In this document: positions 57,381 through 64,000 of the stretch, piece by piece
Layout of the letters: each line of letters opens with the position of its first letter
How positions within the stretch are numbered: position 1 is the stretch's first letter
Assembly: GCF_002262885.1 (NCBI RefSeq)
Contig: NZ_NKYF01000001.1
Span: 124,001-188,000, forward strand
DNA from: Pseudonocardia sp. MH-G8
GTDB lineage: Bacteria > Actinomycetota > Actinomycetes > Mycobacteriales > Pseudonocardiaceae
Length of the DNA: 64,000 nt
Direction of reading: 5' to 3'
Made by a program: the position numbers and the translations under genes
The notes under the pieces: model-generated
What the model was told of the DNA's origin: nothing
The model's input: the letters and a program-made list of their open reading frames with translations, nothing else
The model's database searches: none

Positions 57381-59620
57381 CGGGGACTCGCTTCCGGGGT
57401 GAGGGAGAAGTTGTCGTCGAAGACGCCGTCCGGGTCGTAGGTCGCCTTGAGCGCCCGCAGCCGGGCGAGGGTCCGCGGCGGCCAGGCCCGCTCGATCCGC
57501 TCCGGCGCCAGGCTCGTCTCGAAGCTGAGGTAGAGCCCGTCGAGGAACGGCGCGAGCAACGCCCACTGCGCGTCGACGGCGGCGGGATCGCTGCCCATGA
57601 CGACGAGCGAGAAGTTCGACCTCCGGTGCGGGTAGGCCGTGGCGTCCGGGTCGACGTCGGCGACCGCACCGCCCACGGAACGCAGCTGGAACCAGTGCAC
57701 GGCACCGCTGCGGAGCACCCGACTCGCGACGGCCGCGAACTCCGGCGTGAGGTGGTGGACGAGCCCGCTGCGGGAGACCGGCTCGCCGCGCGAGACCGGT
57801 GCGTCGTCGCTCGCGTTCGCCATGATGTCGGCGTAGGAGGTGATGGCCACCTCTTGCTCGTACATCGGGCTGAGCGCGGCCAGCGGCTGCAGCCTGGCGA
57901 GCACGGTGTCCGGGTCCGGTGAGTCGACGACGGTGCGGGTGAGCGCCACCGCGGGCTGTCTGGCGCGCGGCGGTGGCAGGATGAGGAAGCTGGTGAGGTC
58001 GCGCGGGGACTCCTCGACCACCCGGCCCCACTCCACCAGGTAGCGCGTGGTGTCCCGGACGATCTGGGTGAGCGCGGCCAACGCCACCGGGCCGACCGCG
58101 TCGGCGGAGAACTCGAACGCGGTCACGATCCCGAAGTTGGCCCCGGCACCGCGGACCGCCCAGAACAGGTCCGGGTTCTCCGCATCGCTGCACCGCACGA
58201 CCGACCCGTCGGCGAGCACCAGCTCCACCGCTCGCAGCCGGTCGATCGTCAGTCCGTGGCCGCGGGCCAGGTAGCCGATGCCGCCGGCGGTGGCCAGCCC
58301 CCCGACGCCGACGCCGCCGTAGTCGCCCGAGCTGATCGCCCAGCCGTACGGGGCGAGGGCGTTCGCGACGTCGGTCCAGCGGGCTCCCGGTCCGATCCGG
58401 ACCCGGCGCGACGTCTCGTCGAGCACCTCGATGGTGTTCATCGGCGACACGTCGACCACGATGCCGCCGTCGTTGGTGGAACGCCCGGACAGCCCGTGCC
58501 CCGCGCTGCGCCGGGACAGCGGCAGGTCGGGGTGCCGGCGGGCGAACGCCAGGGCGTCGACGACCTGTTCGGCGGTCGCCGCCCGCAGCACGATGGCCGG
58601 TGAACCGCCACGCAGGTATCCCCCGCGCAGACGCGCGTAGGCGAGGTCGCCGGGTTCGACGACCTCGGCCAGCCCGGCAGGGACGCCGTCGTAGTCGATG
58701 CCGGGGCTGCGCCGGGCGAGCGCCGCCGAGCGCCGCACGCGCACCCCGGCCGCGCCGTGCGAGAGCGTCGCATCGGCACCCGCCCGCACCGCCGGGACGA
58801 TCTCGCGGGCGAACCGGGTCAAGGTCGCGGGATCGTCGGCGGCGAGGTCGAGCACGATCGTCCCCACCCCCTGGTCGAGGACGAGCTCCAGCAGCATGGC
58901 CGCCCAGCCGTCACCACTCACGGCGGGAACGGTCACCCACCGGCGGATCTCCCGAGGGTCGCGCCCGGCGTCCCGGGCGGCCGCGTCGACGAGGAGCCGG
59001 CCCGCGGTGAGGTCATCGGCGCCGGTCAGGGGCACCGACCACCCGTCGGCGCGGGTGCCCGCCAGCCGCGCCAGGTCCGGGTCGCGCGGGTCCGGGCCAC
59101 TCACCGTGATCGGCACGTCGTGCGCGGGCGCCGCCTTCTGCGCCCCGGCGAGCCGGTGGCGCGGATCGTCGACGCGCGCGAGCCCGCGGTCGAGCACGTT
59201 CCACAGCTCGGCGACGACGTCGAGCGTCTCGGCCCCGTCGTGCCCGGGTTCCCCCACCGTGATCCCGAGCTCGACCCGGCCCCCGCTGAGGTGGTCGAGG
59301 CCTGCGGCCGCCCGGGCGAGCACCGCCGGGTTCCGCGCGGTGCCGTCGTGCCCGTCGGTGCCGATCCGGACCGTGCCGGTGACGGCGGCGATCCAGGACA
59401 GCAGCGTCCACGCCTCCGCTTCGGGGCGGTCCGGGCGATCGGGCACGACGACGAGGTCGAGCCCCAGCTCCTCGGCCGTGCGGGCGAGCCGGACCGTCGG
59501 CTCCGGGGCGGGTCCGACGGGTAGCCGGACACCGAACTCCAGGGCGTGCCCGTACTCCGGGCGAGGTGGACCGTCGCGGGTAGGACGGGCGTCTGTCACA
59601 GCGGGCCACACTCTCGTCAT
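57377..59620 (-). CDS. Fusion of LLM-class oxidoreductase with FAD/BBE-type oxidase
   Basis: A 747-residue bifunctional protein. Residues ~20-285 are a luciferase-like domain (LARAAAGLDHLSGGRVELGI). Residues ~330-747 are a PCMH-type FAD domain with RRSAGHGLSGRSTNDGGIVV (His for covalent flavin), SGDYGGVGVGGLATAGGIGY, and a BBE-like C-terminus (TYDPDGVFDDNFSL). The neighbour downstream is a stand-alone LLM enzyme of the same family. Two flavin sites in one chain suggest channelling between an F420/FMN step and an oxygen-linked oxidation. The N-terminal 15 residues could be omitted if a later start is used. Confidence 0.85.
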   Translation of the reverse strand: MTRVWPAVTDARPTRDGPPRPEYGHALEFGVRLPVGPAPEPTVRLARTAEELGLDLVVVPDRPDRPEAEAWTLLSWIAAVTGTVRIGTDGHDGTARNPAVLARAAAGLDHLSGGRVELGITVGEPGHDGAETLDVVAELWNVLDRGLARVDDPRHRLAGAQKAAPAHDVPITVSGPDPRDPDLARLAGTRADGWSVPLTGADDLTAGRLLVDAAARDAGRDPREIRRWVTVPAVSGDGWAAMLLELVLDQGVGTIVLDLAADDPATLTRFAREIVPAVRAGADATLSHGAAGVRVRRSAALARRSPGIDYDGVPAGLAEVVEPGDLAYARLRGGYLRGGSPAIVLRAATAEQVVDALAFARRHPDLPLSRRSAGHGLSGRSTNDGGIVVDVSPMNTIEVLDETSRRVRIGPGARWTDVANALAPYGWAISSGDYGGVGVGGLATAGGIGYLARGHGLTIDRLRAVELVLADGSVVRCSDAENPDLFWAVRGAGANFGIVTAFEFSADAVGPVALAALTQIVRDTTRYLVEWGRVVEESPRDLTSFLILPPPRARQPAVALTRTVVDSPDPDTVLARLQPLAALSPMYEQEVAITSYADIMANASDDAPVSRGEPVSRSGLVHHLTPEFAAVASRVLRSGAVHWFQLRSVGGAVADVDPDATAYPHRRSNFSLVVMGSDPAAVDAQWALLAPFLDGLYLSFETSLAPERIERAWPPRTLARLRALKATYDPDGVFDDNFSLTPEASPR

Positions 59621-59740
59621 CCGGGCGGTGCAGCACCGCCCGGCGGGTACCGGGTCGCCGGGAACGCTACGAGCACCCCGTCCCGCGCGGATCCGGCATC
59701 CGATCGGTCACCGTCGGGTTCACCCACCGCCCAGGAGCGG

Positions 59741-60049
59741 CCTGAACAACTCGGACCTACTGCGCGACGCCCGGGCGGCGCCCTCGCCACGTCGGTGACC
59801 ACAGAACGCCTTGATTGCCATGATCGCCATGACCCGGTTGCCTCTCGGGGGGGGTACGCATCGCTGGGGCCTCCGGTAGCGCCGCGAGTATCGGTTGTCC
59901 ATTGCTGCGGCAACAGCAACCACCAACCGAAACCGCGGATCACCGCCGCCAGCCGCCCACCCGCCGACCGGCTGGTGTCCCTCGGCCCGATCGTCCGCCT
60001 TGCGATGACACCACCTGCACGCCGCTCGCTACGGCCGGAGTTGTTCAGG
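59741..60049. other. Gap bounded by a 12-bp inverted repeat
   Basis: Most of the 424-bp gap between the LuxR gene and the LLM-FAD gene lies between CCTGAACAACTC (59741-59752) and its exact complement GAGTTGTTCAGG (60038-60049). The match extends imperfectly about 8 bp inward. The right arm overlaps the LuxR stop codon. No gene is convincing inside; it may be a tiny non-autonomous element or chance. Confidence 0.3.
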
Positions 60050-63000
60050 ACCCTCCTGAGATCCGGAGGTCCCCCGCGAAGTCGATGCGGGCGAGCTCGG
60101 CGCGGGAGGTGATGCCCAGCTTGGGATAGACGTTGCCCAGGTGGTGGCCGACCGTGCGGTGGCTGATCAGCAGCTGTGCCGCGATGTCCCGGTTGGTGAG
60201 CCGGCCCGCGGCCAGCTGCGCCACCCGCAGCTCCTGCGCGGTCAACCCTGCGGCATTCGCCGGTCCGGACGCTCCGCGGGCGCGTGATCCCTCGCTCAGG
60301 GCGAGCTCGCGCAGCGCCCGCGCCCGCAGCGGTTCCGCACCGAGACGCTCGAAGACCTGGGCGGCACCGGTGAGGTGGCGCCCGGCCTCGGCCCGGCGGC
60401 GCGCCCGCCGCAACCACTCCCCGTAGAGCAACCGGGTGCGGGCATGCTCGAACGGATCGTCCGGTGCACCTGGCACCTCCAGTGCCGCCCGGTAGGACTC
60501 CTCCGCATCCGGTCCACTCCGGACGAGCGCGCGGATCCGGTGCGCCGCGGTACGGGCCCAGGTCGCGCCGGTGCGCCGCACCCAGCCGTCGATCATGGTG
60601 ATCTGCGGCTCGACGACGTCGAGCCGGCCGACCTGCACCGCAGCCTCGACGGTGTCCGCGGCGGCGAGGAGCGCGCACGTGTGGTGGGCGGCGTCGTGGC
60701 CCGGCTCCGACAGGCACACGAGGTGGTCCAGTGCCTCCTGCGGGCGGCCGCCGAACAGAGCCGCCCGACCCCGGTGCCAGTACGCGTTCGCGCTCAGCGC
60801 CCGCACCCCGCGCGGGACCGAGGCCGCGAGTACCCGGGTCGTGAGATCGTCGACGGTGTGCTCGTCGCCGCGGGGGGCGGCCAGGGACGCCAGGACGAGC
60901 CGGCACTGCGTGGCCACGTTCTCCGTTCCGACCTCCTCGGCCAGCCCCAGTGCCTCGACGACTGCGTTCCCGGCGGCATCCCACCTGCCCGCGGTGACGT
61001 CGAGGACCGCGGTCTGGACGAGCAACGCCGCCAGCGCGGTGATCTCCTGGCGCCGCCGCAGCGCGGCGGTCTGCACGCGCAGCACGTCGTGCAGCCGGCC
61101 CTCGACACCCCAGCACTGCAACAGCGGGATCGGTGGCAGCAGGCCCCACGCACGCGTCCCCAACCGGTCCGCGAGATCGCCGACCGTCTCCGGGTCGACC
61201 GGGACGACCGGGTCGGTCGTGTCGTGGCAGGACCACCAGGAACGGAGCAGGGGCACCAGCCCGGACGGGGTGGGATCGCCGCGGGTGTCCACGGCCGACA
61301 GCCGCTCCAGCGCCTCCTGCTGGAGGTCGTCCCGCCCCGCCGACCACGCGGAGCGGACCGCCATCGAACCCATTTCCATGGCCTCGCGGGGATCCTCGAC
61401 GACGGCCATGTCGGAGGTCAGGTAGTGATGGGCACGCTCCGGAACGCCGTGGGCGAACTCGAGGAACCCGCGCAGCCCGTGGCTCAGGCGGGCGACGTGG
61501 CGCTCGCCGACCAGGTGCTCGGCGTCGTCGAGCAGCTGCCGGGCCGCCGCGGAGTACCCCACGGTCCATGCCGCACGGGCGGCGGCCGCGAGCCGGCGTG
61601 CCGCGTCGCCCTCGTCCGGGGACAGCTCGGCGGCCCGCCGCAGCGTGCGGACCGCCGTCGGCCCGCCGCTGCGCCGCAGCGACTGCACCGCAGCCTGCTC
61701 GAGCAGCGCGGCGACGTCCTCGTCGGCCGAATCGGCCGCGGTGGCCAGGTGCCAGGCCCGTTCCGCGGTGGCGTCGCTCGGCAGGGCGGCGGCCAGCGCC
61801 CGGTGTGCGGCCTGCCGCTGCGCGAAGGGCGTGCCGTCGTAGACGGCCGCCGGGATCAACGGGTGCCGGAACGCCAGCCGGGGCCCCGCAGCGCGGACCA
61901 GACCGGATCGCAGGAGCTCCTCCCAGGTCGACGTGTCCACGCCCCAGCCGGCCCCCGCACGGTGCACCACGTGCCGGTCGCCCCGCTCCTCGGCTGCGGC
62001 CAGCAGCAGCAGCGCACGGGCCGGCGCCGTCATGGCCGCGGCCCGGGCGACGAACGCCCGCCGCAGCCGCGGCCCGACCGTCATCAGGTCGCCGGGCCGT
62101 CCGGGCACCGGGTCGGCGTCGAGTTCGTGGTCGATCGTGGCGAGCTCGTGCAGGGCCAGCGGGTTCCCGCCGGCCGCCCGCACCGTGCGCTCGACCAGGT
62201 CCTCGGTCGCTGCGGGCACGGCGGCGGCGACGAGCCTGCGGGCGTCGTCCTCGGCCAGGCCCACGACCTCCCGTGCCCGCAGCCCCTCCCACGGCCCGGA
62301 ATGCGGATCCTCGTGTCCGGTGAGGAGCACCGCGACCGGATCGGCACCGATCCGGCGCGCGAGGAAGCCCAGGCAGTGCGCCGTCGCCTCGTCCACCCAC
62401 TGGGCGTCGTCCACCGCGACGAGCACCGGGCGTTCCCGGGCCAAGTCGCAGACCAACGACAGCACGGCCGCGCCGACGAGGAACCGGTTGGTCTCGTCCC
62501 GGCTCAGCCCCAGCGCGCCGCGCAGCGCAGCGGCCTGCGGGGCGGCGAGCGTGTCCAACCGGTCCATCACCGGCCAGAGCAGCTCGTGCAGGGCGGCGAA
62601 CGCGATCCCCGCCTCCATCCGGGTGCCCCGGCAGCGCAGCACTGTGACGTCGGCGGCGGTGTCGACGGCGTACTCGAGCAGGGCCGTCTTGCCGATGCCC
62701 GGCTCACCCCACAGCACGAGCCCGGACCCCGCGCCATCGGACGCGCCGGCCAGCACCCGGTCGAGCTCCGCGATCTCCACGCCCCGCCCGAACAGCTCCG
62801 TGCCCGACCCCCGGGTCTCGCGCCCGGTGCGAGTCGAGAACGTCGTCGAGGCTGTCGGTCCCCGCCGTGGCAGGCGCCGGGTCGACACGAACAGCTGGTC
62901 GTCCGGGTCCTGGAACACGTTGCCGACGCGCTTGCCGGCCGTTGTGGCAGTCCTGCCAGGTGACCGCCGCGTGCCGGTGAGCGGGTGGCCGTGGATGAGC

Positions 63001-63134
63001 AGGACGGGCCGGCCCGCGCCCTGGTCCTCGTGGTCGAGCTCGATCAGCGTGCTGTTGTCGTTCCCGACGATCTCGTTCCCGACGATCTCGTGGTGGGTGG
63101 CGTCGTCGGTGAGTTCGGGGGTGCTCCAGGCCAC
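60045..63134 (-). CDS. Large LuxR-family ATPase regulator with a chimeric N-terminus
   Basis: A 1029-residue LAL-type regulator. From about residue 112 it is normal: FGRGVEIAELDRVLAG, Walker A GEPGIGKTALLEYAV, Walker B VLVAVDDAQWVDEAT, TPR-like middle, and C-terminal LuxR HTH (LTAQELRVAQLAAGRLTNRD, LLISHRTVGHHLGNVYPKLG). Residues 1-~55 instead look like an alpha/beta hydrolase start (ELDHEDQGAGRPVLLIHGHP) and ~65-84 like an ECF-transporter ATPase piece (GKRVGNVFQDPDDQLF). GTG 63134 has a strong GGAAGGA site; GTG 62888 would omit the debris. It probably activates a nearby gene set. Confidence 0.82.
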   Translation of the reverse strand: MAWSTPELTDDATHHEIVGNEIVGNDNSTLIELDHEDQGAGRPVLLIHGHPLTGTRRSPGRTATTAGKRVGNVFQDPDDQLFVSTRRLPRRGPTASTTFSTRTGRETRGSGTELFGRGVEIAELDRVLAGASDGAGSGLVLWGEPGIGKTALLEYAVDTAADVTVLRCRGTRMEAGIAFAALHELLWPVMDRLDTLAAPQAAALRGALGLSRDETNRFLVGAAVLSLVCDLARERPVLVAVDDAQWVDEATAHCLGFLARRIGADPVAVLLTGHEDPHSGPWEGLRAREVVGLAEDDARRLVAAAVPAATEDLVERTVRAAGGNPLALHELATIDHELDADPVPGRPGDLMTVGPRLRRAFVARAAAMTAPARALLLLAAAEERGDRHVVHRAGAGWGVDTSTWEELLRSGLVRAAGPRLAFRHPLIPAAVYDGTPFAQRQAAHRALAAALPSDATAERAWHLATAADSADEDVAALLEQAAVQSLRRSGGPTAVRTLRRAAELSPDEGDAARRLAAAARAAWTVGYSAAARQLLDDAEHLVGERHVARLSHGLRGFLEFAHGVPERAHHYLTSDMAVVEDPREAMEMGSMAVRSAWSAGRDDLQQEALERLSAVDTRGDPTPSGLVPLLRSWWSCHDTTDPVVPVDPETVGDLADRLGTRAWGLLPPIPLLQCWGVEGRLHDVLRVQTAALRRRQEITALAALLVQTAVLDVTAGRWDAAGNAVVEALGLAEEVGTENVATQCRLVLASLAAPRGDEHTVDDLTTRVLAASVPRGVRALSANAYWHRGRAALFGGRPQEALDHLVCLSEPGHDAAHHTCALLAAADTVEAAVQVGRLDVVEPQITMIDGWVRRTGATWARTAAHRIRALVRSGPDAEESYRAALEVPGAPDDPFEHARTRLLYGEWLRRARRRAEAGRHLTGAAQVFERLGAEPLRARALRELALSEGSRARGASGPANAAGLTAQELRVAQLAAGRLTNRDIAAQLLISHRTVGHHLGNVYPKLGITSRAELARIDFAGDLRISGGS

Positions 63135-63165
63135 AGCTGTTCCTTCCGGGTGTCGTCGGCGCGGG

Positions 63166-63486
63166 TCAGGGGTGCGCCGGCCGGCGCCGGCGGTCGGCCT
63201 CCGACAGCCCGCCCCACACGCCGTGCAGCTCCCCGTGGACCAGGGCGTACGCCGCGCACGGCCGGCGGACCGGGCACGCGGCGCAGATCGCCTTCGCGAC
63301 CCGCTCGCGGCGGTGCCGTTGCGGGAGGCGCTCGTCGTCGGTGGGGAAGAACATCGCGGTGTCGATCCCCGTGCACAGCGCCTGCCGGCGCCACGGCTGC
63401 GAGAGCTCCGGGGTGATCCGCCAGTCGGCGTACCGCCCGGCCCGGCCGGTACGCACGACGATGCTGGTGGGCTCGCTGCTGCTCAT
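63166..63486 (-). CDS. WhiB-family iron-sulfur transcriptional regulator
   Basis: A 106-residue Wbl protein. Four cysteines (38, 68, 71, 77; ALCTG...AICAACPVRRPCAAYAL) ligate a 4Fe-4S cluster, and GVWGGLSEADRRRR is the turn plus basic DNA-binding tail. ATG 63486 is used; the longer frame is low-complexity. It lies 31 bp before the LuxR/ATPase gene on the same strand, so both regulators are likely co-expressed. Wbl proteins are restricted to actinobacteria and their phages and sense redox or NO. Confidence 0.92.
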   Translation of the reverse strand: MSSSEPTSIVVRTGRAGRYADWRITPELSQPWRRQALCTGIDTAMFFPTDDERLPQRHRRERVAKAICAACPVRRPCAAYALVHGELHGVWGGLSEADRRRRPAHP

Positions 63487-63692
63487 GGCAGTCGCTCTCT
63501 CTCCGGTCGCTGTGCTGTCGGGTCTCAGACTCCCGAAGACGGCGCCCCGGTCGCGTCGGTGGAAGTCCCTGATCCCGTCACCGAGCACGGCACAGCACGG
63601 CACGGCACAGGACGGCACAGGGAGGCGGGCTTCCCGAGGACCCGGTCTCCCTCGCGGGGTTCGCATCGGTGAGAATCACCTAATCGACACCG

Positions 63693-64000
63693 TGCCGGCG
63701 CCCAGCAACGACCAGACGTTGCTGGTGGGGCGGCGCGTCGAGCACGAGGCGGTCGAACGCCTGCTCGCCCGGACCCAGGCGGGCGAGAGCGGCGTACTGG
63801 TGGTGCGCGGTGAGGCCGGCATCGGCAAGACCGCCCTGTTGCAGCACGTCCGGGCGTCGGCCGTCGCGGCCGGGTTCCGGGTCCAGGACGCGGCCGGGGT
63901 GGAGTCGGAGGCGGCGTTCGCGTTCGCGGGCCTGCACCAGTTGTGCGCACCGTTGCTGGCGCGGGCGGCGGCGCTGCCCGAGCCGCAGCAGGCCGCTCTC
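63693..64000 (+). CDS. LuxR/AAA-ATPase regulator, 5' part (continues beyond window)
   Basis: An open frame from GTG 63693 to the end of the window (102 complete codons) with no stop. It encodes QTLLVGRRVEHEAVERLLAR, the Walker A GEAGIGKTALLQHV, and EAAFAFAGLHQLCAPLLARA, the start of the same regulator class as the gene at 60045. It is divergent from WhiB over 206 bp, which include a CGGCACAG-rich simple repeat (about 63580-63625). No good Shine-Dalgarno is visible, so the exact start is uncertain. Confidence 0.78.

Noticed and set aside
63580..63625. CGGCACAG-rich stretch upstream of WhiB as an array of regulator sites.
   Set aside because: Spacing is irregular and it looks like slippage of a short simple repeat; no second occurrence was found to support a motif.

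Overview
The window is about 72% G+C by eye, with strongly G/C-ending codons, GTG starts, many 4-nt start/stop overlaps, a WhiB-type Fe-S regulator, F420/LLM-type oxidoreductases and a large LuxR/ATPase regulator. This points to a soil actinobacterium. A Pseudonocardiaceae/Pseudonocardia-like host is my best guess, inferred from style and not from any marker gene. No rRNA, tRNA, CRISPR array, complete insertion sequence or phage gene was found. The window reads as a catabolic and detoxification accessory region assembled by repeated duplication and decay.

Layout. (1) 1-9.6 kb: a TetR-controlled redox/efflux locus. A divergent operon holds an MDR oxidoreductase and two tandem FAD monooxygenases; an MFS pump and a glycosyltransferase follow. 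A second, damaged copy of the MDR and its operator drives another MFS pump, and its TetR gene has been replaced by a dispersed repeat. (2) 9.6-12.5 kb: an NTF2-like protein, then a class II aldolase, an acetamidase/formamidase and an XRE-cupin regulator. (3) 12.5-25.2 kb: a regulon marked by an 18-bp palindrome, with an MDR gene, an NTF2-VOC-MDR-MFS operon, a PucR regulator, and a ligase-hydrolase-crotonase-cupin dioxygenase-alcohol dehydrogenase operon. A 1.9-kb gene-free block of 72-bp repeats and hairpins lies inside it. (4) 25.3-37.7 kb: a second catabolic regulon with three SDRs, a crotonase, a hydratase, a LysR regulator, an acyl-CoA ligase, an esterase, an MBL hydrolase, a carboxymuconolactone-decarboxylase relative, an MFS importer and two MaoC half-domain proteins. 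Two of its divergent promoters share an identical 29-bp element. (5) 38.0-40.6 kb: three overlapping membrane-protein genes that I do not recognise.

(6) 40.7-46.7 kb: an operon for uptake and processing of a probably sulfated carbohydrate (two ABC permeases, a Tat/lipobox binding protein, a sulfatase, a Gfo/Idh dehydrogenase) with no ATPase of its own, preceded by a 40-codon ORF that looks like a bare Tat signal. (7) 46.9-55.6 kb: an HxlR-associated redox cluster (AzoR-like, flavodoxin-like and WrbA-like flavoproteins, a lactate/malate-type dehydrogenase, a GNAT protein, a DUF5996 protein), then a glutaminase-STAS fusion and an S9 peptidase. (8) 55.6-64 kb: small NTF2/DUF4177 proteins, an F420-type LLM oxidoreductase coupled to an LLM-FAD fusion protein, a LuxR-type ATPase regulator whose N-terminus looks like spliced gene debris, a WhiB protein, and the start of a second LuxR/ATPase gene that runs off the window.

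Regions 3 and 4 together contain the usual parts for activating, oxidising, hydrating and cleaving an organic acid or aryl-ketone-like compound (CoA ligases, crotonases, MaoC, SDRs, cupin dioxygenase, 2-oxo-pentenoate-type hydratase, two importers). The actual substrate cannot be read from the sequence.
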